Shown: positions 45,261 to 54,756 of the stretch, one piece after another
How the letters are laid out: each line of letters starts with the position of its first letter
How positions within the stretch are numbered: the first letter of the stretch is position 1
Origin: a bacterium
GTDB taxonomy: Bacteria; Bacillota; Bacilli; Lactobacillales; Streptococcaceae
Assembly: GCA_905221295.1 (NCBI GenBank)
Contig: CAJNCP010000008.1
Coordinates: 1 to 61,183, forward strand
Length of the DNA: 61,183 nt
Direction of reading: 5' to 3'
The notes under the pieces: model-generated
What the model was told of the DNA's origin: nothing
Seen by the model: the letters and a program-made list of their open reading frames with translations, nothing else
Databases searched by the model: none
Program-made: the position numbers and the translations under genes

Positions 45261-46943
45261 ATGATGACGAAAATAAAACCACATGGACCATTACCAAGTC
45301 AGGCCCAGCTGGATTATTTAGAGGATGAACTAGCTGCCTTTATCCATTTTGGCCCCAATACCTTTTATGACCAAGAATGGGGAAGTGGGCAAGAGGATCC
45401 CAAGCGTTTTAACCCGACCAAGTTGGATGCGCGTGAATGGGTTCGGGTACTCAAAGAAACGGGTTTTAAAAAGCTGATTTTGGTGGTCAAACACCACGAT
45501 GGTTTTGTGCTCTACCCGACAGCCCATACAGATTATTCGGTCAAGGCTAGCCCTTGGAGGGATGGAAAGGGGGACTTGCTCCTTGAGGTTTCCCAAGCTG
45601 CGACTGAGTTTGACATGGATTTGGGAGTGTATTTGTCTCCTTGGGATGCTCACAGTCCCCTCTATCACATGGACCGAGAAGCGGACTACAATGCCTACTA
45701 TCTGGCTCAATTGAAGGAAATTTTGTCAAATCCTGCCTATGGGAATGTCGGGAAGTTCGCTGAGGTGTGGATGGATGGTGCTCGAGGCGAAGGGGCCCAG
45801 AAGGTCAACTATGAGTTTGTGACTTGGTTTGAAACCATTCGTGACTTGCAGGGCGATTGTTTGATTTTCTCAACTGAAGGGACCAGTATTCGCTGGATTG
45901 GGAATGAACGAGGCTATGCAGGGGATCCCTTGTGGCAAAAAGTCAAGCCCGATCAGTTGGGGACCGAGGCTGCATTAGATTATTTACAGCACGGTGATCC
46001 CTCAGGTACACTGTTTTCAATCGGTGAGGCAGATGTTTCCCTTCGGCCGGGTTGGTTTTACCATGAGGATCAGGATCCCAAGTCTCTTGAGGAATTGATC
46101 GAAATCTACTTTCACTCAGTGGGGCGGGGAACTCCACTCTTGCTTAATATCCCACCGAACCAAGATGGCCTCTTTGGCGAAAAGGATATCCAGCGTCTCT
46201 ATGAATTTGCTGCCTATCGTGACACACTCTATAGGGAAGATTTAGCTCTGGGAGCCAAGGTATCTGGCCCTGCTCTATCACCATACTTTGCTTGTCATCA
46301 TCTGACAGATGGACTGGAGGCTAGTTCTTGGGCAAGTGATGCAGAGTTGCCAATCCAATTAGAGCTCGATTTAGGATCACCTAAAACTTTTGATGTGATT
46401 GAGTTAAGAGAAGATTTGAAGTTGGGGCAACGCATCGCTGCTTTCCATGTTCAGATAGAGTTGGATGGTGCCTGGCAGGAGTTTGGATCCGGCTATACTG
46501 TTGGCTACAAACGTCTTTTACGAGGATCAGTCGTTGAGGCGCAGAAGATTCGTGTCATCATTACAGAGGCCCAGAATTTGCCTTTGTTAACTAAGATTTC
46601 TCTCTATAAAACTCCTACTTTGTCGAAAAAAGAAGCTGTTCAGCAACTAGAGTTCTCAGAAAAAAGTCTAGCTGTGACCAAGGGAGAAAATGTCCACTTT
46701 ACAGTGAAGCGAAGAGAATCTAATAGTCCTTTGGAAGCTAAGATTTCGATTCAACCAGGGACGGGTGTGCATGGTGTCGCTTATCGGGACGAGATTCAAG
46801 TCCTTGCGTTTCAAGTTGGCGAGACTGAAAAAAAGCTAACGCTACCAACCTTGTATTTTGCAGGAGATAAAAGCTTAGATTTTTATCTGAATCTGACGGT
46901 AGATGGGCAGCTGGTTGACCAGCTTCAGGTCCAAGTTTCATAA
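45261..46943 (+). CDS. GH29 alpha-L-fucosidase, intracellular
   Basis: About 560 residues and no signal peptide, so it acts in the cytoplasm on imported glycans. The GH29 barrel (about 1-335) has FIHFGPNTFYDQEWG, VKHHDGF and the nucleophile Asp172 in EVWMDGARG. A C-terminal F5/8-type beta-sandwich (about 340-470) and a further beta domain follow. It is most like the pneumococcal alpha-1,3/4-fucosidase linked to the N-glycan locus. I start at ATG 45261 (MMTKIKPHGP), since the longer frame to 45204 runs through the second DnaA-type palindrome. Confidence 0.9.
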   Translation: MMTKIKPHGPLPSQAQLDYLEDELAAFIHFGPNTFYDQEWGSGQEDPKRFNPTKLDAREWVRVLKETGFKKLILVVKHHDGFVLYPTAHTDYSVKASPWRDGKGDLLLEVSQAATEFDMDLGVYLSPWDAHSPLYHMDREADYNAYYLAQLKEILSNPAYGNVGKFAEVWMDGARGEGAQKVNYEFVTWFETIRDLQGDCLIFSTEGTSIRWIGNERGYAGDPLWQKVKPDQLGTEAALDYLQHGDPSGTLFSIGEADVSLRPGWFYHEDQDPKSLEELIEIYFHSVGRGTPLLLNIPPNQDGLFGEKDIQRLYEFAAYRDTLYREDLALGAKVSGPALSPYFACHHLTDGLEASSWASDAELPIQLELDLGSPKTFDVIELREDLKLGQRIAAFHVQIELDGAWQEFGSGYTVGYKRLLRGSVVEAQKIRVIITEAQNLPLLTKISLYKTPTLSKKEAVQQLEFSEKSLAVTKGENVHFTVKRRESNSPLEAKISIQPGTGVHGVAYRDEIQVLAFQVGETEKKLTLPTLYFAGDKSLDFYLNLTVDGQLVDQLQVQVS

Positions 46944-46978
46944 AAGAAGAACCTTTGCGCGATGCAAAGGTTCTTTTG
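46942..46978 (+). terminator. Convergent terminator between GH29 and GH92 genes
   Basis: Perfect 12-bp stem AAGAACCTTTGC/GCAAAGGTTCTT with five-base loop, T-run on both strands. Confidence 0.92.
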
Positions 46979-46979
46979 G

Positions 46980-49067
46980 TTATGAGTGACTTGGCAACCA
47001 GCTGAGAGTGAAGGTCAGTTGCTCAGCTTTCAAGAGGTCTTGGTGTTGTATGCTAGATACTGGCACCTTGTCCAGTCGGCATTCTTTGACAAAGTTGAAG
47101 TGGTTGTAGTTTAGCTCGGCATGGATATCCAGCCATTTATTTTCCTTAGCTAGGTAGATACGGAGATGGTCAAAGAGAGGGATTCCGAGATCGTAGCTGG
47201 GTTTGCCTGGACAGGTTGGATAGAATCCGAGAGCTGACCAGATGTACCAAGCCGAGAGGCTGCCATTGTCCTCATCGCCAGGATAGGCTTCCCAGCTTGG
47301 GTGAAAGGCTTTCTGACGCAAGGTTTTGATGAGTAGAGCAGTATAGTCAGGGTAGTCGCTGTAGCGGAAGAGATAAGGAATGTGGAAGCTAGGCTGGTTG
47401 GAAATGGCGATTTGCCCAAAAGGAGCGGTAGCCATCTCGCTCATCTCGTGAATCTCGTAATCATAGCCAGTCGTCTCAAAGAGTGGAGCATCCTGACAGG
47501 CTTTCAATAGATAATTGCTGAAGGCTTCTTTTCCGCCCATAAGTTGGATTAAGCCTGGGATGTCGTGGAGGATGCCTAAAGTCGCTTGAATGGCAGAGCA
47601 TTCGGCGTAGTCGCGTCCCCAACTATAAGGAGAGAAGTCGGGGCGGAAGTTGCCTTGGCTATCTCGCGCACGCATGTAGCCCGTCGCAGTGTCAAATAGA
47701 TGGCGGTAATTTTGTGACGAAGTTCTATAAGTTTCCGCGATGTCATTCTGACCAAGCTTTTCGGCACAGCTAGCGATGCAAAAATCACTATAGGCATAGT
47801 CTAGGGTATGGCTGACACTTTCGTAGTGGTCGGTAGAGAGGTAGCCAAGTTCTTGGTATTGGGCTAGTCCGTGGCGACCATTGATGCCGAGAGGGTCGGA
47901 CTTGCTGGCTGTTTCAAGCATGGCCTGGAGGAGTTCTTCTTCTAGGTCGGGGGCCATGTCCTTGCAGGCGCTATCTGCGATAATGCCATCTAGCAGGGTA
48001 CCAGGCATCATGCCACGTTCATCTGGGGCCAGCCATTTTGGCAGGAAACCAGTATCGCGGTAGCTATTGAGAAAGCCTTCTAAAAAGAGACGATAGTGTT
48101 CCGGTATGATAAGGGCAAAAAGTGGGAAGGTGGTGCGAAAGGTATCCCAGAAGCCATTGTTGCTAAAGAGGACACCGGGCTTGACAGTACCAGTAGCCAG
48201 ATCCATGTGGATGGCTTGCCCTGATTCATCAATCTCATAAAAAGTCTGTGGGAAGAGGAAGAGTCTGTAGAGGCAGTGGTCAAAGAAGGTTCGGTCAGCT
48301 TCCCCTGTCTCCACGATATCAAAACGGTGGAGGAGATTTTCCCAGTTTGCTTGGGCATTTGCTTTACAGCTATCAAAGTCCGTTTGAGGTAGATTAAATA
48401 GCGCTTGAGAAGGAGAAATAAAGGAAGTCGCTAGTTGAATCTCGGCATGGCTATCTGCGAAGTCAATCCGCCAGTCTCCGTTTTCTTGGTTGACAGCAAG
48501 AATATCCGTATTTATTTGTAGGGCGGTGAAGAGTATCAGTGGATTTTTATTGGTCTCTGTTTTGCCTTCTTGTCTGAGGGCCAGAGTCCGCTTATCTACC
48601 TGCTCAATTGTTAAATCATCTGCTGCATTAAGATAGAGGGAGAGAGCCTTACCTTGCTTTTGCTCTAGGCGAATAGAAGCGCCATAGCAAGTCGGTGTGA
48701 GCTGGGTTTCAATCTGATAGCGCAGAGAAAAGAGTTTCAAATAGTGAGGCTGGAAGCAAGCTTTATCTATATCATAAGAAGACTGGCGGTGAAAGAGACT
48801 GTCTCCCCCAAGCTGACCTGTGACAGGTGTCAGAAGGAGCCATGAGTAGTCCCCAATCCAAGGGCTGGGCTGGTGGGTTAAGCGAATCCCCTGAAAGATG
48901 GGCAGATGCGGATCGAAGAACCAAGCTCCCTCCTGATCACTGGTCTGGGGCACAAAATAATTCATCCCAAAAGGCACGCCTGTGTATGGTAGGGTATTTC
49001 CCCGAGAGAAGACATGCTTGCTAGCAGTACCAAAGCGGGTATCGATGGTTTCAAGTAGTGGTTTCAT
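46980..49067 (-). CDS. GH92 alpha-mannosidase family protein, intracellular
   Basis: A 695-residue protein with no signal peptide. GH92 enzymes are calcium-dependent exo-alpha-mannosidases acting on alpha-1,2-mannose of N-glycans. An N-terminal beta-sandwich (about 1-235) is followed by an (alpha/alpha)6 barrel with NGFWDTFRTTFPL, PGTLLDGIIADSA and GDEDNGSLSAWYIWSALGF (about 597-615), the catalytic-base region. In most members a GNEP-type motif carries the general acid Glu. Here the matching place reads SNQPSFHIPYLF, so Gln558 replaces Glu. It is the only glycosidase in this cluster on the minus strand. Confidence 0.88.
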   Translation of the reverse strand: MKPLLETIDTRFGTASKHVFSRGNTLPYTGVPFGMNYFVPQTSDQEGAWFFDPHLPIFQGIRLTHQPSPWIGDYSWLLLTPVTGQLGGDSLFHRQSSYDIDKACFQPHYLKLFSLRYQIETQLTPTCYGASIRLEQKQGKALSLYLNAADDLTIEQVDKRTLALRQEGKTETNKNPLILFTALQINTDILAVNQENGDWRIDFADSHAEIQLATSFISPSQALFNLPQTDFDSCKANAQANWENLLHRFDIVETGEADRTFFDHCLYRLFLFPQTFYEIDESGQAIHMDLATGTVKPGVLFSNNGFWDTFRTTFPLFALIIPEHYRLFLEGFLNSYRDTGFLPKWLAPDERGMMPGTLLDGIIADSACKDMAPDLEEELLQAMLETASKSDPLGINGRHGLAQYQELGYLSTDHYESVSHTLDYAYSDFCIASCAEKLGQNDIAETYRTSSQNYRHLFDTATGYMRARDSQGNFRPDFSPYSWGRDYAECSAIQATLGILHDIPGLIQLMGGKEAFSNYLLKACQDAPLFETTGYDYEIHEMSEMATAPFGQIAISNQPSFHIPYLFRYSDYPDYTALLIKTLRQKAFHPSWEAYPGDEDNGSLSAWYIWSALGFYPTCPGKPSYDLGIPLFDHLRIYLAKENKWLDIHAELNYNHFNFVKECRLDKVPVSSIQHQDLLKAEQLTFTLSWLPSHS

Positions 49068-49080
49068 AAACTAACTTTCT

Positions 49081-49107
49081 GTAAACGTTTTTGTATACAG
49101 TATAACA
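49081..49107 (-). promoter_or_regulatory. Probable promoter region of the GH92 gene with weak cre-like site
   Basis: On the minus strand TGT-TATACT (extended -10, hexamer at 49099-49104) lies about 32 bases before the ATG. TGTATACA (49092-49099) is palindromic. CTGTAAACGTTTTTGT nearby shares the TGNAAACG half of cre with three mismatches elsewhere. No good -35. Confidence 0.4.
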
Positions 49108-49215
49108 CAAAAATAAAGGAAGACAGCTAAAAGTTAAAATAAGTGCATAAATATCTAAATAAGATTTACAAACATACTCTTTTCTGTTAGAATAAGGCTA
49201 AGAAAGGAGATTATT

Positions 49216-50505
49216 ATGAGTGAATTTGAAAAGAATCCAGCCAATGACGAATCGGTAGAAAAGGTGACGGAGCAGACTCCCGAACTGACAGAAATAATTG
49301 AGCAAGGTCACAAAGAAGATCAGCCTAACATTGAGGAAGAATCGAAAGGTGATCAAGTGGTAGAACCGAAGCAAGAAGGAATCAGCCTTCAAACCTTATT
49401 GCAAACAAAGCGCAAGGAAATCATTGCTGTTCTTGCTATTGTTGCCCTTGCGATTGTCGCTTTCGTTGGCTACAACATTTATGACTCACAACCAAAGAGT
49501 ATTATAGACGAGGTAAAGGTCCAGTTTTCGGGATATGAAGAAACTGGGAAGTTGACTTATAACAGCGAAGAAATCGCATCTAAAATTGAAGAATTGTCTT
49601 ATCGAAAGGCTGGATTTAACAATAATCAAGCGAAAGCGTTGGCTCAAAAAGATCCTGTAGCTTATTCGGAAGTGAATAGAGATCCGAGACTAGCAACCAT
49701 GTTACAAAAAGCTGAAGTGATGATTATGAGCGTCCAATTTAATTTCGATCGGACTAGTGAACTTAAAAATGGTGATGAGGTTACCTTTACAATCACAACG
49801 AATTCTCAAAGTGCAGCAGTCAAGGCAGAAAAGAAAACATTTAAGGTTGCTGACTTAAAAGAGTATGAGAAAGTATCAACAGCGGATTTGCTCAAAGAAA
49901 CTCCTGTTACATTTACTGGATTTAATGGGTATGGCATAGCGTCCATTACAGAAAATCCGAATAAAGATGGCTATTTCAACTTTGAAGATAACAAACGTCC
50001 GACTAACTTGAAAAATGGAGATACAGTTACTCTTACTGTTAGTGTGACTTATATCAATGAGTTAAAATCAAAAGGAAAAGTTGTTGACAACAACAAGGTC
50101 GAGGTGACGGTTGAAGGTTTGAAGGACCTAAAAGATGTGAAGAACTTTGCGGATCTTTTGAAAAAGAATGATGACTATAGTAAGTCTGAACATCAAAATA
50201 GCTCCTTTAGCACCTACACTTTAGAGCCGCAAGGCAGTTATTTGAAAGTCATCCCAGAAGAGAACAAAAAATCAAATGGAAAAATTTCTTTGATTACAGT
50301 CTATAAAGTGACTTGGTCAAGTGGTGAATCAAAAGCAACTCGTTATAAATATTATGGTTATCAAGCTTACCTTTTGAAAGATGGCAATCTAGATCTTGAT
50401 ACGGCATCTAAGGTATCAAGCTGGGGATCAAAAGATTTAGAGGGTCTAAAAGCAGAACTGGCTACCGAAGGTTATAAGGTTTTCGAAGAAAAGAAAAGTG
50501 AATAG
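49216..50505 (+). CDS. Membrane-anchored extracellular protein with duplicated beta domains, function unknown
   Basis: A 429-residue protein I do not recognise. Residues 1-65 are acidic and cytosolic, residues 74-93 form one membrane helix (IIAVLAIVALAIVAFVGY), and the rest is outside (type II topology). Two related segments occur, each with LKNGDxVTxTxxx (about residues 186-200 and 268-282) following a FN(F/G)-type strand, suggesting two tandem beta domains. The C-terminal part contains Tyr-rich YKYYGYQAYL. The layout resembles TcaA-like proteins without the zinc ribbon. It has a good ribosome site (AAGGAG) and its own terminator. It sits between the GH92 and GH125 genes, divergent from GH92. 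Confidence 0.8.
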   Translation: MSEFEKNPANDESVEKVTEQTPELTEIIEQGHKEDQPNIEEESKGDQVVEPKQEGISLQTLLQTKRKEIIAVLAIVALAIVAFVGYNIYDSQPKSIIDEVKVQFSGYEETGKLTYNSEEIASKIEELSYRKAGFNNNQAKALAQKDPVAYSEVNRDPRLATMLQKAEVMIMSVQFNFDRTSELKNGDEVTFTITTNSQSAAVKAEKKTFKVADLKEYEKVSTADLLKETPVTFTGFNGYGIASITENPNKDGYFNFEDNKRPTNLKNGDTVTLTVSVTYINELKSKGKVVDNNKVEVTVEGLKDLKDVKNFADLLKKNDDYSKSEHQNSSFSTYTLEPQGSYLKVIPEENKKSNGKISLITVYKVTWSSGESKATRYKYYGYQAYLLKDGNLDLDTASKVSSWGSKDLEGLKAELATEGYKVFEEKKSE

Positions 50506-50506
50506 A

Positions 50507-50536
50507 AAAGTTGGGGGAGAGTCCCAACTTTTTTTC
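50507..50536 (+). terminator. Terminator of the 49216-50505 membrane protein gene
   Basis: AAAGTTGGG/CCCAACTTT stem with loop GGAGAGT and a run of T directly after the stop codon. Confidence 0.88.
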
Positions 50537-50634
50537 ATAAGTTTGTTTCAAAACGACTTTAGTTTGTGTATATCTTTTAGGGGTGATTTTTTTTATACTG
50601 AACATGAAACTTGTTTGAAAGAGGAAATTGCACG

Positions 50635-51915
50635 ATGATTTATTCGAAAGAAATTGTTAGAAAATGGCTAGACGAAGTAGCAGAGCGGGCTAAGGACCAT
50701 CCGGAGTGGGTGGATGTCTTCGAGCGTTGCTATACTGACACCTTGGACAATACGGTCGAGATTCTAGAAGATGGTTCAACTTTTGTATTGACAGGGGATA
50801 TTCCTGCCATGTGGCTTCGGGATTCGACGGCCCAACTAAGACCCTACCTTCATGTGGCTAAAAGAGATTCTCTCTTACGTCAGACCATTGCAGGTTTGGT
50901 CAAGCGCCAGATGACCTTGATCCTCAAGGATCCCTATGCCAACTCCTTTAACATTGAGGAGAACTGGAAGGGTCACCATGAGACCGACCACACAGATCTT
51001 AACGGCTGGATTTGGGAACGCAAGTACGAGGTGGACTCGCTTTGCTATCCTTTACAGTTGGCCTATCTCCTTTGGCAAGAGACTGGCGAGACCAGTCAGT
51101 TTGATGAGACTTTTGTCGCAGCGACCAAGGAAATTCTTCACCTCTGGACAGTGGAACAAGACCACAAGAACTCTCCTTATCGTTTTGTTCGGGATACAGA
51201 CCGCAAGGAAGATACCTTGGTAAATGATGGTTTTGGACCTGACTTTGCAGTGACAGGTATGACCTGGTCAGCCTTCCGTCCAAGTGATGACTGCTGTCAG
51301 TATAGCTATTTGATTCCGTCCAATATGTTTGCCGTAGTCGTATTGGGCTATGTGCAAGAAATCTTTGCAGAACTAGACCTAGCTGATAGCCAAAACATCA
51401 TGGCAGACGCTAACCGTCTCCAAGTAGAGATCCAAGAAGGAATCGAAAACTATGCTTACACCACTAATAGCAAGGGCGAAAAGATTTACGCCTTTGAAGT
51501 GGATGGTCTAGGAAATGCTAGCATCATGGATGATCCAAACGTACCAAGTCTACTGGCTGCTCCATATCTTGGTTACTGTGCGATTGATGATGAGGTTTAC
51601 CAAGCCACACGTCGTACCATTCTAAGCCCTGAAAATCCATATTTCTACCAAGGTGAATATGCTAGTGGTCTCGGAAGCTCCCATACCTTCTATCGATATA
51701 TCTGGCCGATTGCCCTTTCTATCCAAGGCTTGACAACAAGAGATAAGGCGGAGAAGAAATTCTTGCTCGATCAGCTGGTTGCCTGCGATGGGGGCACAGG
51801 TGTCATGCACGAAAGCTTCCACGTAGATGATCCAACGCTCTACTCTCGCGAATGGTTCTCATGGGCCAATATGATGTTCTGTGAGTTGGTCTTGGATTAC
51901 TTGGATATCCGTTAA
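50635..51915 (+). CDS. GH125 exo-alpha-1,6-mannosidase
   Basis: A 426-residue cytoplasmic enzyme of family GH125 that removes alpha-1,6-linked mannose from N-glycan cores. The (alpha/alpha)6 barrel contains DIPAMWLRDSTAQL, candidate acid residues in RPSDD (218-219) and a base-type Glu393 in MHESFH. I start at ATG 50635 (MIYSKEIVRKWL) after AGAGG; the frame from 50611 adds eight residues without a ribosome site. It is followed by the GH38 gene 96 bases later on the same strand, probably one transcription unit. Confidence 0.92.
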   Translation: MIYSKEIVRKWLDEVAERAKDHPEWVDVFERCYTDTLDNTVEILEDGSTFVLTGDIPAMWLRDSTAQLRPYLHVAKRDSLLRQTIAGLVKRQMTLILKDPYANSFNIEENWKGHHETDHTDLNGWIWERKYEVDSLCYPLQLAYLLWQETGETSQFDETFVAATKEILHLWTVEQDHKNSPYRFVRDTDRKEDTLVNDGFGPDFAVTGMTWSAFRPSDDCCQYSYLIPSNMFAVVVLGYVQEIFAELDLADSQNIMADANRLQVEIQEGIENYAYTTNSKGEKIYAFEVDGLGNASIMDDPNVPSLLAAPYLGYCAIDDEVYQATRRTILSPENPYFYQGEYASGLGSSHTFYRYIWPIALSIQGLTTRDKAEKKFLLDQLVACDGGTGVMHESFHVDDPTLYSREWFSWANMMFCELVLDYLDIR

Positions 51916-52011
51916 GGAGCACGCTTTCGCTCAACCGATTCTTGTCAGAATCACAAATTCACATTTAAAGCGTTAAAAATAAAAATTTAAGTTAGAATGA
52001 GGTTTTACTTC

Positions 52012-54657
52012 ATGGAAAATGTTGTCGTACATATTATCTCACATAGTCACTGGGACCGTGAGTGGTACTTGCCTTTTGAAAGCCACCGGATGCAGTTGGT
52101 GGAGTTATTTGACAATCTTTTTGATCTCTTTGAAAATGACCCTGAGTTCAAGAGTTTCCACTTGGACGGCCAAACCATTGTCCTTGATGACTACTTGGAA
52201 ATTCGCCCTGAAAATCGCGACAAAGTCCAAGGTTACATTGACGAAGGCAAGCTCAAAATTGGTCCCTTTTACATCTTGCAGGATGATTACTTGATTTCAA
52301 GTGAAGCCAACGTCCGCAATACCTTGATTGGTCAAGCAGAATGTGCAAAATGGGGCAAATCAACCCAGATTGGTTACTTCCCAGATACCTTTGGAAATAT
52401 GGGACAAGCGCCTCAAATCCTTCAAAAATCAGGCATTCATGTAGCAGCCTTTGGGCGTGGTGTCAAGCCGATTGGATTTGACAACCAAGTCCTCGAAGAT
52501 GAGCAGTTTACTTCCCAGTTTTCAGAAATGTACTGGCAGGGTGCAGACGGAAGTCGTGTTCTCGGTATCCTCTTTGCCAACTGGTATAGTAATGGGAATG
52601 AAATCCCTGTTGATAAGGATGAAGCCCTGGCCTTCTGGAAACAAAAATTGTCAGATGTGCGTGATTACGCTTCAACCAACCAATGGTTGATGATGAACGG
52701 ATGTGACCACCAGCCTGTACAGCGCAATCTGAGTGAAGCTATTCGTGTGGCCAATGAACTCTTCCCAGATGTGACTTTTGTTCATAGTTCATTTGACGAC
52801 TATGTCCATGCAGTAGAAAGTGCCCTACCAGAGCAGTTATCAACGGTTACAGGTGAGTTGACAAGTCAGGAAACAGATGGCTGGTACACACTTGCCAACA
52901 CTTCCTCTTCACGCATTTACCTTAAACAAGCCTTCCAAGAAAATAGCAACCTCCTAGAACAAGTAGTGGAGCCATTAACTGTCATCACTGGTGGGCACAA
53001 CCATAAGGACCAGTTGACCTATGCTTGGAAAGTTCTTCTACAAAATGCTCCGCATGACAGTATCTGCGGCTGTAGTGTGGACGAGGTTCACCGTGAGATG
53101 GAGACACGTTTTGCCAAGATCAACCAAGTTGGAAACTTCGTTAAGACAAACCTTCTCAACGAGTGGAAGGGTAAAATCGCAACCCAGGAAGCGCAAAGCG
53201 ACCATCTCTTTACCGTCATTAACACAGGTTTGCATGACAAGGTTGATACGGTCAGCACCGTGATTGATGTGGCGACTTGTGATTTCAAGGAATTACACCC
53301 AACAGAAGGCTATAAGAAGATGGCAGCCTTGACCTTGCCAAGCTACCGTGTCGAAGACTTGGAAGGGCATGCTGTAGAAGCGAAAATCGAAGATTTGGGA
53401 GCTAATTTTGAGTATGATTTGCCAAAAGACAAGTTCCGTCAGGCTCGTATCGCTCGACAAGTGCGCGTGACAGTACCTGTTCATCTAGCACCACTTTCTT
53501 GGACAACCTTCCAATTGCTCGAAGGAGAACAAGAACACCGTGACGGTATTTACCAAAACGGAGTGATTGATACGCCATTTGTAACGGTCAGTGTGGATGA
53601 AACTATCACAGTCTACGACAAGACAACTCATGAAGCTTATGAAGATGTTATTCGCTTTGAAGACCGTGGTGACATCGGAAATGAGTACATCTATTTCCAA
53701 CCAAAAGGAACAGAGCCTATCTATGCAGAGCTTAAGGGCTATGAGGTCTTGGAAAATACAGCTCGTTTTGCCAAGATTTTGCTCAAGCATGAATTGACAA
53801 TTCCAGTAAGTGCAGATGAAAAGCTGGATGCGGAACAAAGAGGCATTATCGAGTTTATGACGCGTGAAGCTGGACGCTCAGAAGAATTGACAAGCATTCT
53901 TCTTGAAACAGAGATGACCGTCTTTGTTGACAATCCACAAATTCGTTTCAAGACTCGCTTTACTAACACAGCCAAGGACCACCGGATCCGTCTCTTGGTT
54001 AAGACTCATAACACTCGTCCAAGCAATGACTCTGAAAGCATCTATGAGGTGGTGACACGACCAAATAAACCAGCGGCTTCTTGGGAAAATCCTGAAAATC
54101 CTCAACACCAACAAGCCTTCGTCAGCCTTTATGATGATGAAAAAGGGGTGACAGTGGCTAATAAAGGATTGCACGAGTATGAAATCCTTGGAGACGATAC
54201 CATTGCTGTGACCATTCTTCGTGCCTCAGGTGAGCTAGGTGACTGGGGTTACTTCCCGACACCAGAGGCTCAGTGCTTGCGTGAGTTTGAAGTCGAGTTT
54301 GCTCTCGAATGCCACCAAGCAGGGGAACGCTTCTCAGCCTTCCGTCGTGCCAAAGCCTTCCAAACACCATTCACTAGTCTTCAAGTTGCTAAACAAGAAG
54401 GAAGTGTGGCAGCGACTGGTAGCCTCTTGAGTCATGCGGCGCTCAGCTTGCCACAAGTCTGCCCGACAGCCTTTAAGGTAGCTGAAAATGAAGAAGGATA
54501 TGTACTTCGTTACTACAATATGAGTCAAGAAAATGTGCGTATATCAGAACACCAACAAACTATTTTGGACTTGCTTGAGCGACCATATCCCGTTCATTCA
54601 GGACTCTTAGCGCCACAAGAAATTCGCACAGAATTGATCAAAAAAGAAGACATTTAA
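52012..54657 (+). CDS. GH38 alpha-mannosidase
   Basis: An 881-residue cytoplasmic, zinc-dependent, retaining alpha-mannosidase. The metal site is HSHWDREWYLPFE at the N-terminus, the nucleophile Asp lies in YFPDTFGNMGQ near 122-132, and the second metal His in QNAPHDSICGCS. A helical domain and C-terminal beta-sandwiches fill the remainder. Close relatives act on alpha-1,3-mannose of N-glycan cores. ATG 52012 (MENVVVHIISHSHW) is preferred to 51997, as it has GAGG upstream and matches the family N-terminus. Confidence 0.94.
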   Translation: MENVVVHIISHSHWDREWYLPFESHRMQLVELFDNLFDLFENDPEFKSFHLDGQTIVLDDYLEIRPENRDKVQGYIDEGKLKIGPFYILQDDYLISSEANVRNTLIGQAECAKWGKSTQIGYFPDTFGNMGQAPQILQKSGIHVAAFGRGVKPIGFDNQVLEDEQFTSQFSEMYWQGADGSRVLGILFANWYSNGNEIPVDKDEALAFWKQKLSDVRDYASTNQWLMMNGCDHQPVQRNLSEAIRVANELFPDVTFVHSSFDDYVHAVESALPEQLSTVTGELTSQETDGWYTLANTSSSRIYLKQAFQENSNLLEQVVEPLTVITGGHNHKDQLTYAWKVLLQNAPHDSICGCSVDEVHREMETRFAKINQVGNFVKTNLLNEWKGKIATQEAQSDHLFTVINTGLHDKVDTVSTVIDVATCDFKELHPTEGYKKMAALTLPSYRVEDLEGHAVEAKIEDLGANFEYDLPKDKFRQARIARQVRVTVPVHLAPLSWTTFQLLEGEQEHRDGIYQNGVIDTPFVTVSVDETITVYDKTTHEAYEDVIRFEDRGDIGNEYIYFQPKGTEPIYAELKGYEVLENTARFAKILLKHELTIPVSADEKLDAEQRGIIEFMTREAGRSEELTSILLETEMTVFVDNPQIRFKTRFTNTAKDHRIRLLVKTHNTRPSNDSESIYEVVTRPNKPAASWENPENPQHQQAFVSLYDDEKGVTVANKGLHEYEILGDDTIAVTILRASGELGDWGYFPTPEAQCLREFEVEFALECHQAGERFSAFRRAKAFQTPFTSLQVAKQEGSVAATGSLLSHAALSLPQVCPTAFKVAENEEGYVLRYYNMSQENVRISEHQQTILDLLERPYPVHSGLLAPQEIRTELIKKEDI

Positions 54658-54700
54658 CAATTTTAAAGTGTTTGATAACTAATACTATGAGATAGAAAGG

Positions 54701-54743
54701 AGGGGCGAAAGAGTAAGGACTAACTACTGCTTCGCCCCTTTTT
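54701..54743 (+). terminator. Terminator-like hairpin between GH38 and the ROK gene
   Basis: Perfect 9-bp G+C-rich stem AGGGGCGAA/TTCGCCCCT with a 21-base loop and TTTT after it, ending 13 bases before the ROK start. It could stop transcription after GH38 or attenuate entry into the ROK-GH20 pair. Confidence 0.65.
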
Positions 54744-54756
54744 ACGGTAAAGAACA

